Assembly: GCA_024280735.1 (NCBI GenBank)
Contig: JAJRPO010000068.1
Span: 1-64,000, forward strand
Direction of reading: 5' to 3'
Length of the DNA stretch: 64,000 bases
Source of the DNA: Alphaproteobacteria bacterium
Lineage (GTDB): Bacteria; Pseudomonadota; Alphaproteobacteria; Rhodobacterales; Rhodobacteraceae
Made by a program: the position numbers and the translations under genes. Below the pieces are notes generated by a model. That model made no database searches, had not been told where the DNA came from, and saw only the letters and a program-made list of their open reading frames with translations. Shown piece after piece: positions 26,056 to 35,846 of the stretch (within the stretch, counting starts at the first letter, position 1; each line of letters begins with the position of its first letter).

Positions 26056-27057
26056 TTACGGCAACTTGCCCAATGCCACAGCCGTGTCGGCCATGCGGCA
26101 AGAGAAGCCCCACTCGTTGTCATACCAGCTCAGTATGCGCACCAGATTGCCCCCCATTACGGTGGTTTGCAAGGACGCAAAATTGGCAGAATGGGTATTG
26201 TGTGTGTAATCGATGGAAACAGTCGGTTCATCGACATATTCCACGATGCCTTTCATACCACCGCGTGCCGCTGCACGCACGGCGTTGTTGATTTCTTCAA
26301 CGCTTGTCGGGCGGTGCGGGATGAAGTTCAGGTCCACCGCGGAAACATTCGGGGTTGGAACGCGGATCGCAGAGCCATCCAATTTGCCCGCCAGCTCCGG
26401 CAGTACCAGACCCACAGCCTTGGCCGCACCCGTAGTGGTCGGGATCATTGACATCGCGGCGGCACGGCCACGGTACAGGTCGCTATGGCGACGATCCAAC
26501 GTAGGCTGGTCACCTGTGTAGGAATGGATGGTGGTCATGAATCCCTTGTCGATGCCAATGGCGTCGTTCAGGATTTTGGCGATGGGTGCCAGACAGTTGG
26601 TGGTACAAGACGCGTTGGAAACAACCAGATCATCCTCGGTCAGGCTCTCGTGGTTCACACCGTAGACGATGGTTTTATCGGCATTTTTTGCAGGGGCCGA
26701 AACCAGCACACGTTTTGCGCCGTGATCCAGGTGCACCGCCGCTGCTTCGCGGTTGTTGAACTGGCCGGTACATTCCAGCACAACATCGACGCCTTCCCAA
26801 TCCAGTTCAGTCGGGTCGTAGGTGGAAAACATCCGCATCAGGCCTTGGCCCACGTCCATCTTCTTGCCGCGAATTTCGATCTCATGCGGGAAACGGCCAT
26901 GCACCGAGTCATACTTCAGCAAATGCTTCAGTGTTTCGATTGGGCCAGTTGCGTTAATGGCGACGACTTGGATATCCTCGCGGCCACTCTCGATGATATG
27001 TGCGAGGACCGAGCGGCCAATGCGCCCCATGCCGTTGATGCCAACTTTTACAACCAT
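26056..27057 (-). CDS. gap: Glyceraldehyde-3-phosphate dehydrogenase, probably NADP-preferring
   Basis: 333-aa GAPDH with the Rossmann motif GINGMGRIGR and the catalytic cysteine in NASCTTNCLAPIAK. The residue that normally is Asp and binds the NAD ribose (the D in IND) is alanine here (INATGP, residue 36), and the usual LP pair before the HKDL motif is RR (TLDRRHSDL). Both changes point towards NADP(H), as in GapB and photosynthetic enzymes; this is inference. ATG 27057 was chosen because GGGAG lies upstream. Confidence 0.95.
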   Translation of the reverse strand: MVVKVGINGMGRIGRSVLAHIIESGREDIQVVAINATGPIETLKHLLKYDSVHGRFPHEIEIRGKKMDVGQGLMRMFSTYDPTELDWEGVDVVLECTGQFNNREAAAVHLDHGAKRVLVSAPAKNADKTIVYGVNHESLTEDDLVVSNASCTTNCLAPIAKILNDAIGIDKGFMTTIHSYTGDQPTLDRRHSDLYRGRAAAMSMIPTTTGAAKAVGLVLPELAGKLDGSAIRVPTPNVSAVDLNFIPHRPTSVEEINNAVRAAARGGMKGIVEYVDEPTVSIDYTHNTHSANFASLQTTVMGGNLVRILSWYDNEWGFSCRMADTAVALGKLP

Positions 27058-27117
27058 TGTGTAATCTCCCAAACGCAACTGCGGGAATGCAGTGCCTGTT
27101 ACGCCTGCCATAAGAGA

Positions 27118-27148
27118 GCGCCGCGCGGTTGAAAAGACCACGCGGCGC
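27118..27148. terminator. GC-rich hairpin between tkt and gap
   Basis: Arms GCGCCGCGCGGT and ACCACGCGGCGC pair at 11 of 12 positions around a 7-nt loop. In the leftward direction it is followed by a pyrimidine-rich TCTCTTA stretch, so it could end the tkt transcript or attenuate into gap. Confidence 0.5.
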
Positions 27149-27222
27149 GATACCAGCTACGTTAACGTTAGCACGACACAATATGTCGCGATTTTAAGGC
27201 GTTGGGCATACTTAAGTATACG

Positions 27223-29241
27223 CTACAGCAGGTTTTTAACCTTCTCAGCAACCGCATCTGCGGTGATGCCGAAGTTGGCGTATAGCTCCTCTGCTGGGGC
27301 AGAGGCCCCAAAGCCGTCCATCCCGACGAAATCGCATTTGTTGGCTTTGCCACGCTCGCCTGACAACCACTTGTCCCACCCCATGCGGGTTGCGGCCTCG
27401 ATGGCGACACGTACCGGGCCGGGGGGCAGAATTTTGCGGCGATAGCTCTCATCTTGCGCCTCGAACAGCTCCCAGCAGGGCATGGAAACCACGCGGGTGC
27501 CGATGCCAAGGGCTTGCAGCTTTTCGCGGGCTGCCAGCGCAATTTCCACCTCGGAACCGGTGGCCATCAAGATCGCCTGACGCTTGCCCTCGCTGTCAGC
27601 CAAAACATAGGCGCCCATGGCAGACTGGTTCTTGTTGGTGTGCTTGGTCCGCACAGTTGGCAGGCCTTGCCGGGTCAGCGACAGAACCGACGGGGTTTTG
27701 GTGCTGGACAGTGCCAATTCCCAAGCCTCCGCCGTTTCCACCGTATCCGCAGGGCGGAACACCCAAGTATTCGGGGTCGCACGCGAAATTGCCAGATGCT
27801 CTACCGGCTGATGGGTCGGGCCGTCTTCGCCCAGACCAATGCTGTCGTGGGTCATCACAAATATCGTCGGGATTTGCATCAGCGCCGCTAGACGCATGGA
27901 AGGCCGCGCATAATCGGTGAAACACATGAATGTGCCCCCATAAGGGCGCACGCCGCCGTGCAGATACATCCCGTTCATCACCGCCGCCATGGCATGTTCA
28001 CGCACGCCATATTCCACGTGGCGCCCATCGCGGTTGTCGGGGCTAAAAGTGCCCAGCCCTTCGGTATTGGTGTTGTTGGACCCCGCCAGATCAGCCGACC
28101 CACCGATGGTTTCTTTCATCACCGGATTGATCACCTCCAGCGCCATTTGGCTGGATTTACGGGTCGCAACCTTTGGCAGCTCCTCGGAAACCTGTTTCTT
28201 CAGCTGCTTAACCACCGCAGTCAGACGTTTGTGGGGAATACCGGCCATCACGCGCTCGAACTCCGCTTGGCGCTGCTCGGACATATCTGCCATACGGTCC
28301 AGCCAAGCGGTGTATTCTGTATTACCACGCGCGCCAATTGCGGCCCAACCCGCCTGCACATCTTCTGGAATATCAAAGGCCGGATAGGGCCAATCAAAGA
28401 ATTCACGCATCTGCGCCAGTTGCGCATCTTTGATCGCATAGCCATGACCGGCAGAGGTATCTTGAACCCCTTCAACACCCAAGGCGATGATGGTTTTGCA
28501 GGCAATCATTGACGGCGTGTTGGTTTTCTTGGCGGAGGTTAAGGCCGCATCAATAGCTTCTGGATCATGGCCGTCCACTTCAAACACAGACCAACCAGCC
28601 GCCTTGAAGCGTTTCACCTGATCGGTCACGTCGGTGATATTCACCCGCCCGTCGATGGTGATGTCGTTATTGTCCCACATCACAATCAGCTTGCCCAGTT
28701 TTTGCTGGCCCGCCAGACCAATGGCCTCGTGGCTGACGCCCTCCATCAGGCATCCATCGCCGGCAATCACGTAAGTATAGTGATCCATTACCTTTTTGTT
28801 AAACCGCGCCGCCATGGATTGTTCGGCCATTGCCATGCCAACCGCACTGGCAACGCCTTGGCCCAGCGGGCCGGTGGTGATTTCAATGCCCTTGGCATGG
28901 CCATATTCCGGATGCCCCGCCGTTTTTGCCCCCCATTGGCGAAAATTGCGGATCTCGTCCATGGTCATGTCGGCGTAACCTGTCAGGTGCAACAAGCCAT
29001 ACAATAACATCGAACCATGGCCCGCCGACAATACAAAGCGGTCTCGATCTGCCCAATCAGGATTGGCCGCGTCGAATTTCAAATGCTTTTCAAACAGTAC
29101 CGTGGCCACATCCGCCATGCCAATCGGCATACCTTGATGCCCCGAATTGGCACCGTGAACGGCGTCAGCGGCAAGAATCCGCAAGGCGGCCGCCTTTTTC
29201 CAATGATCTGCGTGTTTGGTTTTGAGTTCTGAAATGTCCAA
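27223..29241 (-). CDS. tkt: Transketolase
   Basis: ThDP-dependent transfer of two-carbon units in the pentose phosphate/Calvin-type pathway. The start is the TTG at 29241 ([10 protein letters not shown]), because GGAAGGG lies 7 bp upstream and the 672-aa product has normal transketolase length; the frame is open to 29520 but that extension looks random. ThDP motif [13 protein letters not shown], early [13 protein letters not shown] and the transketolase motif [16 protein letters not shown] are present. It heads the minus-strand central carbon group. Confidence 0.95.
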   Translation of the reverse strand: MDISELKTKHADHWKKAAALRILAADAVHGANSGHQGMPIGMADVATVLFEKHLKFDAANPDWADRDRFVLSAGHGSMLLYGLLHLTGYADMTMDEIRNFRQWGAKTAGHPEYGHAKGIEITTGPLGQGVASAVGMAMAEQSMAARFNKKVMDHYTYVIAGDGCLMEGVSHEAIGLAGQQKLGKLIVMWDNNDITIDGRVNITDVTDQVKRFKAAGWSVFEVDGHDPEAIDAALTSAKKTNTPSMIACKTIIALGVEGVQDTSAGHGYAIKDAQLAQMREFFDWPYPAFDIPEDVQAGWAAIGARGNTEYTAWLDRMADMSEQRQAEFERVMAGIPHKRLTAVVKQLKKQVSEELPKVATRKSSQMALEVINPVMKETIGGSADLAGSNNTNTEGLGTFSPDNRDGRHVEYGVREHAMAAVMNGMYLHGGVRPYGGTFMCFTDYARPSMRLAALMQIPTIFVMTHDSIGLGEDGPTHQPVEHLAISRATPNTWVFRPADTVETAEAWELALSSTKTPSVLSLTRQGLPTVRTKHTNKNQSAMGAYVLADSEGKRQAILMATGSEVEIALAAREKLQALGIGTRVVSMPCWELFEAQDESYRRKILPPGPVRVAIEAATRMGWDKWLSGERGKANKCDFVGMDGFGASAPAEELYANFGITADAVAEKVKNLL

Positions 29242-29429
29242 CGTATCGCCCTTCCGGTGCTTTTGAGGCCTTATTTTAAACTTTGATAGCGATAAAGGCG
29301 ATACGGTCAAGCGCCGCAGGGACTTTACATCAGCTTTCATTTGCAGCAATTTGTTTTTGCACCAAAAAAATGCACAATAAGAAAAACGCAAATGATTCGA
29401 AGTGAACTTCGGGGAGCAGTGGGTAGAGG

Positions 29430-29939
29430 ATGACAGAATTTTCAAAACTGGAAGCGCGGCTGGATGCGGCGCTTGGGGTGTTGGCAGCGGGCGGTAAAAC
29501 CTCCAAAGGCGACGCGGCAAATCTGGCGGCCCTTGAAGGGCAAGTTGCTGATTTGAAAAAGGAAACCGCGACAGGTGCCGCGCAGGTGAAATCTGTAACC
29601 GAGCAATTGGAAACGGCTCGGGGTAAGATTGCCCGTCTCAAAGAAGTGGTGGGAGAGCAGAAAGATTCTGTATTATCCTGCAACAATGAGGCTGCGAATT
29701 TGAAAGAATCGCAAGCGGATGCTATCGCGCAGCGCGACAAAGCCCGCGAATATACCTTGCAGCTGAAAGAAGCGAATTTCGAATTGCGCAGGAAAAATGA
29801 AGAAATGGTCGGTGATCCGGAACTTATCAACAGTAATCTGGAACGCGAAATTGCCCAATTAAAAGAGCAACATGACATTGACCTCGAAGAAGTGAACAAT
29901 ATTCTGGCGCGATTGACCCCGCTGGTGGAGGGTAATTGA
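29430..29939 (+). CDS. Coiled-coil protein upstream of zapA
   Basis: 169-aa cytosolic protein, almost entirely coiled coil (for example [18 protein letters not shown] and [18 protein letters not shown]). I do not recognise a named family. zapA starts 1 bp after the stop codon, so the two genes are surely co-translated; by association it may be a division-linked coiled-coil factor, loosely like ZapB, but that is inference. Confidence 0.75.
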   Translation: MTEFSKLEARLDAALGVLAAGGKTSKGDAANLAALEGQVADLKKETATGAAQVKSVTEQLETARGKIARLKEVVGEQKDSVLSCNNEAANLKESQADAIAQRDKAREYTLQLKEANFELRRKNEEMVGDPELINSNLEREIAQLKEQHDIDLEEVNNILARLTPLVEGN

Positions 29940-29940
29940 G

Positions 29941-30396
29941 ATGGCTGAAGTGAAAGTAGAAATTGGTGGCCGCACCTTTGAGGTCGCCTGTCGTGCCGGC
30001 GAAGAGCATTTCCTGAAATCCGCCGCCGCGATGTTGAACAATGAGGCCGCAGCCCTGAATGACGCGCTTGGCCGGATGCCCGAAACACGCATGTTGCTGA
30101 TGGCAGGGCTGATGCTGGCCGATAAAACCGCGAGCCTTGAGGACCAGTTAAAGCAACTGCCAGAGTCAGACGCCGGTGACATAGCTCTGGCCAAACGGGC
30201 CAAACGGGCAGAAAACCAACTGGCACAAGCCCAAGCAGCCCTGGCAGAGGCCAATGCGCGCGTGGCCGAAGCCGAGGCGACCAACGCCAAAGTGACCAAA
30301 CAGGTTGAAATGGTTCAGGAAACCCGCAAAGCGGCAATTCTGGCCATGGGTAGGATGGTCAAAAAAGTCGAGGATGCGGCGGCGGCGCTAAAGTAA
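29941..30396 (+). CDS. zapA: Cell division protein ZapA
   Basis: 151-aa ZapA-type FtsZ-associated protein. The N-terminal globular part VKVEIGGRTFEVACRAGEE is followed by the long C-terminal coiled coil that mediates tetramerisation; the coiled coil is longer than in E. coli. GGAGGG precedes the ATG. It is followed by a bidirectional terminator shared with the convergent glutaredoxin gene. Confidence 0.92.
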   Translation: MAEVKVEIGGRTFEVACRAGEEHFLKSAAAMLNNEAAALNDALGRMPETRMLLMAGLMLADKTASLEDQLKQLPESDAGDIALAKRAKRAENQLAQAQAALAEANARVAEAEATNAKVTKQVEMVQETRKAAILAMGRMVKKVEDAAAALK

Positions 30397-30412
30397 GCCG
30401 CGAAGAACAAAC

Positions 30413-30445
30413 AAAAAACGCGGCTCCCAAAGGGGCCGCGTTTTT
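30413..30445. terminator. Bidirectional terminator between zapA and grx4
   Basis: AAAAAACGCGGC (30413-30424) and GCCGCGTTTTT (30435-30445) give a GC stem flanked by an A run on one side and a T run on the other, so it works for both convergent transcripts. Confidence 0.88.
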
Positions 30446-30464
30446 CAATTAAATGTCAGATGAT

Positions 30465-30827
30465 TTATGCGTTTGCTTCGCGAATTTTCGCCGCGGCTTC
30501 CTTGTCAAAAGCAACGCCGCCATTTTCCAGCATGGTGTCCAATTCACCGGAAAGGGTCATCTCGGTGATGATGTCACAACCGCCAACAAATTCACCTTTA
30601 ACGTAAAGCTGTGGGATGGTTGGCCAATCAGAGAAATCTTTGATCCCCTGACGAATACCCGCATCGTCCAGCACATTCACGTCTTTAAACTCGACGCCCA
30701 TATAATTCAGAATTCCCGCCACTTTCGACGAAAATCCGCATTGCGGCATAGAGGCGGTGCCTTTCATGAACAGCACTACATTATTGCCATCCACAGTTTC
30801 CTGAATTTGTGCGTTTGCATCAGACAT
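30465..30827 (-). CDS. grxD: Monothiol glutaredoxin, Grx4 family
   Basis: 120-aa CGFS-type glutaredoxin that binds and delivers [2Fe-2S] clusters. The active site reads KGTASMPQCGFSSK; WPTIPQLYVKGEFVGGCDII provides the cis-proline and glutathione-binding parts. It lies downstream of bolA and purL on the same strand; Grx4 and BolA proteins form cluster-bridged heterodimers, so the grouping is functional. Confidence 0.95.
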   Translation of the reverse strand: MSDANAQIQETVDGNNVVLFMKGTASMPQCGFSSKVAGILNYMGVEFKDVNVLDDAGIRQGIKDFSDWPTIPQLYVKGEFVGGCDIITEMTLSGELDTMLENGGVAFDKEAAAKIREANA

Positions 30828-30920
30828 GGTGTTTTCCTAATCGTTTTGCCAAAGGGCGTTTGCCCTTAGATATAGCCTGCCACAAAATATGGCAATGGTT
30901 CGGGGTGCGTCTCTTTATCT

Positions 30921-31001
30921 TCTTTGTTCCCTGAAATATCCCCGCCGGAGGCAAGAGTCTTTTTAGCGCTCCGCGCGGGGATATTTAAAAGAACAAAGAA
31001 A
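30921..31001. repeat. Inverted pair of the GC-box repeat
   Basis: A reversed copy (30921-30952) and a forward copy (30968-31001) of the motif found at 5419-5451 face each other, giving arms CTTTGTTCC...ATATCCCCGC and GCGGGGATAT...GAACAAAG. The pair sits next to the stop of the 77-aa gene and before grxD, and could form a long RNA hairpin. Confidence 0.7.
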
Positions 31002-31002
31002 G

Positions 31003-31236
31003 TTAAGGGGTTTTCGTCTTCGACTTGGGCACAAAAATCTGTGCATATTCGTCGGCGTCTTTGGGGATCAGATAACTGTGTTGGTGACCAAATTCCGATG
31101 AATTGGCCTCGATCACCGAATATTTGTCGTTCGCTGACAGTTTCTTACTGGATTTATCCTGCTTTATGCGGCTGCGCACCAGCAAAGGCATAACCACCAT
31201 TATTCCTACCAGCGAAATGAGCGAGATTATCGACAT
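31003..31236 (-). CDS. Small membrane protein between bolA and grxD
   Basis: 77-aa protein with one N-terminal membrane segment (about residues 3-20, ISLISLVGIMVVMPLLV), a lysine-rich stretch and a soluble C-terminal tail. Its ATG overlaps the bolA stop by one base, so it is translationally coupled to bolA. No known domain is recognised. The operon setting (purL-bolA-this-grxD) suggests a link to iron-sulfur handling, but that is only association. Confidence 0.75.
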   Translation of the reverse strand: MSIISLISLVGIMVVMPLLVRSRIKQDKSSKKLSANDKYSVIEANSSEFGHQHSYLIPKDADEYAQIFVPKSKTKTP

Positions 31237-31478
31237 CAGTCTTTGGCTTTGGTGGTGAGCGCCAGAGCATGCAGGGCACCGCTTGGGCCGTCCATTTTAC
31301 CCTTCAGCGCCGCATAAACCAGCCGTTGTTGCTGAACGCGGTTTTTGCCTTTGAACTCCTCGGCGATCACCTCGGCCGCATAGTGATTCCCGTCACCCGC
31401 CAAATCGGTGATGGTCACAGTGGCCGTGGGGAAGGCGTCTTGGATCAGATGTTCAATTTCAGAGGCTTCGATGGCCAT
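31236..31478 (-). CDS. bolA: BolA-family protein
   Basis: 80-aa BolA/IbaG-type protein, a partner of Grx4 in [2Fe-2S] handling. Key segment is DLAGDGNHYAAEVIAEEFKG followed by RVQQQRLVYAALKGKM, with a conserved histidine in GNHY. ATG 31478 (MAIEASEIEH) was chosen because AGAAGGAAA lies upstream; the frame is open further but the extra part is not BolA-like. Confidence 0.95.
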   Translation of the reverse strand: MAIEASEIEHLIQDAFPTATVTITDLAGDGNHYAAEVIAEEFKGKNRVQQQRLVYAALKGKMDGPSGALHALALTTKAKD

Positions 31479-31546
31479 AGGGTGTTTTCCTTCTGTGTTG
31501 CGGTGAATGTAGGATGGTTGGCGCATTCGTGCAACCACCCAAGCAT

Positions 31547-33709
31547 TCATGCGACTTTTTGTGATAATCCGTTATCAAAGGCCGCGCGCGCTTGTGCAAG
31601 GGGCAGGGCGCTGTCGCCAAACTGGATGGCGTCCCCTGTGACTGTGCCGATGGCCCCCGCCGGCAAAGTGAAATCTTGGGCCAGGGACAGCAGCGCATCC
31701 GCGTCTGTGGTTGCCAGCAAATAGCGCCCTTGGTCCTCGCCAAACAACCAGCCGGTATCACCGTGCTGGATTTTCACGCCACTGCCACAGGCCAGCGCCA
31801 TATCTGCCGCCGTCAGGGCAAGGCCGCCGTCCGACAAATCATGCGCCGCCGTGATCAGGCCCGCCGCCTTGGCCGCCAGCACAAACGCGCCCGCCGCTGC
31901 TTCTATTTCCAGATCAACGCTCGGCGCGTCGCCGTCTTCGCGGTTGAACATCTCTTTCAGCAGCGCCGATTGGCCGAGGTGGCCGTTGCTGGTGCCGATC
32001 AGAACCAGCGTGTCATCTTTGTTAGGGGCAATGCCAATCAGTGCGTCCAGATTGGGCAGAATACCAACCGCGCCGATGGTGGGGGTTGGCAAAATACCTT
32101 GCCCGTCGGTTTCATTATACAGGCTGACATTGCCTGAAACGATGGGCATGTCGAGCGCGGTGCAGGCATCTCCGATCCCCTTCACACAGCCGACAAACTG
32201 CCCCATGATTTCGGGTTTTTCCGGGTTGCCGAAATTCAGGTTATCCGTGGTTGCCAGTGGTTTCGCACCTGTGGCAATCAGATTTCGGAACGCCTCTGCC
32301 ACTGCCTGCTTGCCACCTTCAAACGGATTAGCCTTGCAATAACGGGGGGTTACGTCCGATGTAAAGGCCAGTGCCTTATCGGTGCCATGCACCCGCACCA
32401 CACCCGCGTCAGAGCCGGGGCGCACGGCGGTATCGGCCATAACCATCTGGTCGTATTGCTCGTAGACCCACGCGCGCGAGGAATAGTTGGCGCAGCCCAG
32501 CAGGGCCAACAGCCCGTCGGCAGCAGCCACAACAGGCGCGTCAGTAAGTGGTGCGGCAGGGGGTGTTTCCACCCACGGGCGGCTGTATTCGGGCGCATTG
32601 CCAGACAGGGCTTTTAGCGGCAAATCGGCCTTAACCTCGCCGTTATGAACAATAAGGAAACGGTCCTCGGCGATGGTTTCGCCAACAATGGCGAAATCCA
32701 GATCCCATTTCTCGAACACCGCCTTGGCTTCGCGTTCGAGTTCGGGATTAAGCACCATCAACATGCGTTCTTGCGATTCAGACAGCATCATCTCATAGGC
32801 GGTCATATTTTCTTCGCGGATTGGCACGTCCTCTAGGTTCAACCGAACCCCGAGATTTCCCTTGTCGCCCATTTCCACGGCGGAACAGGTCAGGCCAGCA
32901 GCCCCCATATCCTGAATGGAAATCACCGCGCCGGTGGCCATCAATTCCAAGGTCGCCTCCATCAAACGCTTCTCGGTGAAGGGGTCGCCCACCTGAACTG
33001 TGGGGCGTTTATCCTCGATTGTGTCGTCAAATTCCGCCGAGGCCATGGTCGCACCACCAACCCCGTCGCGGCCGGTTTTCGCACCGAGATAAACCACAGG
33101 CATGCCCACACCAGACGCCGCAGAATAGAAAATCTTGTCTGTGTCAGCCAGACCAGCCGCAAAGGCATTCACCAGACAATTGGTATTATACGCCGCGTGA
33201 AACCGAACTTCGCCGCCGACAGTTGGCACGCCAAAGCAATTGCCATAACCGCCAATCCCCTCAACCACGCCATTCACCAGCGATTTGGTTTTCGGGTGCG
33301 AGAAATCGCCAAAGCTCAGTGAATTCATCGCCGCAATGGGCCGCGCGCCCATGGTGAACACGTCGCGCAAAATGCCGCCCATACCGGTGGCCGCGCCTTG
33401 ATAGGGTTCGATGTAGCTGGGATGGTTGTGGCTCTCCATTTTGAAAACCACACATTGCCCGTCGCCAATATCCACAATGCCTGCGTTTTCGCCGGGGCCG
33501 CAAATCACTTGCGGGCCAGTGGTGGGCAGGGTGCGCAGCCATTTTTTCGACGATTTATAAGAACAATGCTCGTTCCACATGGCGCTGAAAATACCCAATT
33601 CGGTATAGCTCGGCGTGCGCCCGATCAGATCGAGGATTACCTGATATTCATCAGGCGTCAGCCCGTGGTCTTTGATCAGTTGGTCGGAGATTTCTGGTTC
33701 AAGGGACAT
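31547..33709 (-). CDS. purL: Phosphoribosylformylglycinamidine synthase II
   Basis: ATP-dependent amidation of FGAR in purine synthesis. The 720-aa protein is the small PurL form that works with separate PurQ and PurS (not in the window). Recognisable parts are [20 protein letters not shown] at the N-terminus, [10 protein letters not shown] with the ATP/Mg site, and [16 protein letters not shown] near the C-terminus. ATG 33709 was chosen because GAGG lies just upstream and [11 protein letters not shown] fits. Start of the purL-bolA-grxD operon. Confidence 0.97.
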   Translation of the reverse strand: MSLEPEISDQLIKDHGLTPDEYQVILDLIGRTPSYTELGIFSAMWNEHCSYKSSKKWLRTLPTTGPQVICGPGENAGIVDIGDGQCVVFKMESHNHPSYIEPYQGAATGMGGILRDVFTMGARPIAAMNSLSFGDFSHPKTKSLVNGVVEGIGGYGNCFGVPTVGGEVRFHAAYNTNCLVNAFAAGLADTDKIFYSAASGVGMPVVYLGAKTGRDGVGGATMASAEFDDTIEDKRPTVQVGDPFTEKRLMEATLELMATGAVISIQDMGAAGLTCSAVEMGDKGNLGVRLNLEDVPIREENMTAYEMMLSESQERMLMVLNPELEREAKAVFEKWDLDFAIVGETIAEDRFLIVHNGEVKADLPLKALSGNAPEYSRPWVETPPAAPLTDAPVVAAADGLLALLGCANYSSRAWVYEQYDQMVMADTAVRPGSDAGVVRVHGTDKALAFTSDVTPRYCKANPFEGGKQAVAEAFRNLIATGAKPLATTDNLNFGNPEKPEIMGQFVGCVKGIGDACTALDMPIVSGNVSLYNETDGQGILPTPTIGAVGILPNLDALIGIAPNKDDTLVLIGTSNGHLGQSALLKEMFNREDGDAPSVDLEIEAAAGAFVLAAKAAGLITAAHDLSDGGLALTAADMALACGSGVKIQHGDTGWLFGEDQGRYLLATTDADALLSLAQDFTLPAGAIGTVTGDAIQFGDSALPLAQARAAFDNGLSQKVA

Positions 33710-33929
33710 CGGGGCCTCGTTTGGCTGGAGTGGCGTCAAAGGCCTTGTATCTTGGAAGATGCGCAAGGGGAAGTGGCAAGAGAGGGAAAATAATTACAGC
33801 GCTGAAATGCCCCTGATTGTGTCGTAATAGGTGATCGGGGCGCCGCACGGGGCCAGAGTATCTTTTGTCGGCTTTGGCGTATAAGTTTTAATCGGGTAAG
33901 TGACCGTGCAAGTTAAAAGGTAAATCTGA

Positions 33930-34949
33930 ATGGATCAAAATGAGATGTTTGAACGGTTTGTTCCCAAAGGGGCTGCCAGCTTTGCTGTCAATTATTCCGG
34001 CCCGCCGCTCGATTTTTATTTCCTGTTACAACCGCGCCTGACCATGCTGGCCTTTAGTGCTGCGGTTGAACCGTTGCGCGTTGCCAATCAGGTCGCCGAA
34101 AAAATGCTGTTTCGCTGGTTCACAATGACCGAGGACGGCGCCCCGATACGATGCTCCAACGGGGTGCAGATTACCCCCGACCAGAAAATGCAACAGGTCC
34201 CGCGTGAGGCTTACGCGTTTATTTGTGCGGGAAACGATCCGTTGAAAGGTCTTTCCAAGGAGGTGATTTTTTGGTTGCAACGACAACGGGCCTTTGGTGG
34301 TTTGGTTGGCGGGATTTGCACAGGTGCGTTTGCGCTGGCCAAGGCGGGGCTGCTAGAGGATCGCCGCTTTACCGTGCATTGGGAAAACGCGCCGGCCTTT
34401 AACTAGTATTTCCCGTTTCTACCCCCCAGTTCCGGCCTTTATGAAAATGACAACGGGTTGTGGACATGCGGCGGTGGCGGGGCGGCGGCAGACATGATGT
34501 TGGATATGATCGAGGGCCTGCATGGCCGTGATTTGGCGGTGATCATTTCCGACATGTGCTTGCACCCGCGCAGCCAGAACCGCGAAGCCCCGCAGAAATC
34601 GGCCTATTCCGCAGCGCTTGGCAGTCGAAATCAAAAGCTGATAAACGCCATGCAAATGATGCAGGACAATATCGAAGAGCCGATGGAGCTGGAGTATATG
34701 TCCGAGCAAGTCGGCATTTCACGGCGCCAGCTGGAACGGTTGTTCAAGAAATACGTGAAAATGACGCCCCACCAGTTTTACAATGACCTGCGGGTGTCGC
34801 GTGCCCATGCGTTGCTGAGTGAAACCAACATGTCCGTAACCGAAATAGCTATGGCCTGTGGATATAGCGGTGTGGGCCAGTTGAACAAGAACTTCAAACA
34901 GCGATACGCCTCCTCGCCCAGCAGGTTTCGCAAAGGTTGGAAGGAGTGA
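33930..34949 (+). pseudogene. GlxA-family AraC-type regulator interrupted by an amber codon
   Basis: Two open segments, 33930-34406 and about 34407-34949, lie in the same frame and together make one GlxA-type regulator of about 339 codons. The first part is the DJ-1/PfpI-like domain (VGGICTGAFALAKAGLLEDR, HWENAPAF); the second holds WTCGGGGAAADMM and the C-terminal AraC helix-turn-helix (ISRRQLERLFKKYVKMTPHQ, VTEIAMACGYSG). Only a TAG at 34404-34406 interrupts them, where the family usually has a charged residue after PAF; reading through restores the expected sequence. Either a recent nonsense mutation or a sequencing error. Confidence 0.85.
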
Positions 34950-35044
34950 GAATTAACAGGCTTTCGCAAAAATAATTAAAACCCTGTCGAAATCGTAGAT
35001 CCCCGTTCGTCTTTAATATGTAGACCAACAAAAGGGATGATAAA

Positions 35045-35431
35045 ATGAACCTTGAAATAACCTCACTCTACGCGGTGCCGATGGCGGTATTGATGTTTTT
35101 ACTTTGGCTGAACGTGGTCAAGCGGCGCAGCGCTGCCAAAATCTCGATTGGGTATGGCGATGATACCACGCTGCACGAAAAAATCCGCCGCCACGGCAAT
35201 TTCATCGAATTTGTGCCGATGGTGCTGGTGATGATGGCGCTGGCGGAGATGAATGGCGCAAATGGTATCGCTTTGCACAGTGCTGGAATATTGCTGGTGG
35301 TGTCGCGCGCAGCGCATCCCTTCGGCTTGCACCAGAATAATGCGCTGCATGTGCTGCGTATTATCGGCAACTCTGGCTCCATGTTGGCGTTGTTTATTGC
35401 AGCCGGGGCCATTGTGGCCACGCATATATAG
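35045..35431 (+). CDS. MAPEG-family membrane protein
   Basis: 128-aa protein with four predicted membrane helices and the MAPEG pattern: HEKIRRHGNFIEFVPMVLV around residue 45 and AAHPFGLHQ near residue 90. Family members are glutathione- or lipid-linked membrane enzymes; substrate cannot be read from sequence. AGGGATGA precedes the ATG. Confidence 0.9.
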   Translation: MNLEITSLYAVPMAVLMFLLWLNVVKRRSAAKISIGYGDDTTLHEKIRRHGNFIEFVPMVLVMMALAEMNGANGIALHSAGILLVVSRAAHPFGLHQNNALHVLRIIGNSGSMLALFIAAGAIVATHI

Positions 35432-35489
35432 GGATTGAAAATCCCGTCAATCGGGGGGAAACTCCCACCACTCCTTGAAAGGAAACACG

Positions 35490-35846
35490 ATGAAATATCT
35501 AGCTTTGATTTATGCGGAAGATAAAGCAAACCCACACCCGGGTACACCTGAATTCGGGAAGATGATGGCCGGGTATCAGGCTGCGAGTGAAAAATACCAA
35601 GAGGATGGCGTGATCTTGGGCGGTGAAGCGCTGCAACCTGTGGAAACCGCAACAAGTATTCGTATCAGGAATGGAAAAACCGAACTGATGGATGGCCCGT
35701 TTGCCGAAACCAAGGAGCAACTGGGTGGGTTTTATCTGTTTGAATGTGAAACACTGGATGATGCGATCAAATATGCCAAAATGATCCCGACTGCTGAATA
35801 TGGCACGGTCGAGGTGCGCCCGATCCAGACCTATGAATTCGATTAG
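35490..35846 (+). CDS. YCII/DGPF-domain protein paired with ECF42
   Basis: 118-aa YciI-like protein with the DGPF signature (MDGPFAETKEQLGGFYLFE). The start at 35490 (MKYLALIYAED) is supported by AAGGAAA upstream. The ECF sigma gene begins on the base after its stop, the known arrangement in which DGPF proteins accompany ECF42 sigma factors. The biochemical role of DGPF proteins is unclear. Confidence 0.93.
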   Translation: MKYLALIYAEDKANPHPGTPEFGKMMAGYQAASEKYQEDGVILGGEALQPVETATSIRIRNGKTELMDGPFAETKEQLGGFYLFECETLDDAIKYAKMIPTAEYGTVEVRPIQTYEFD

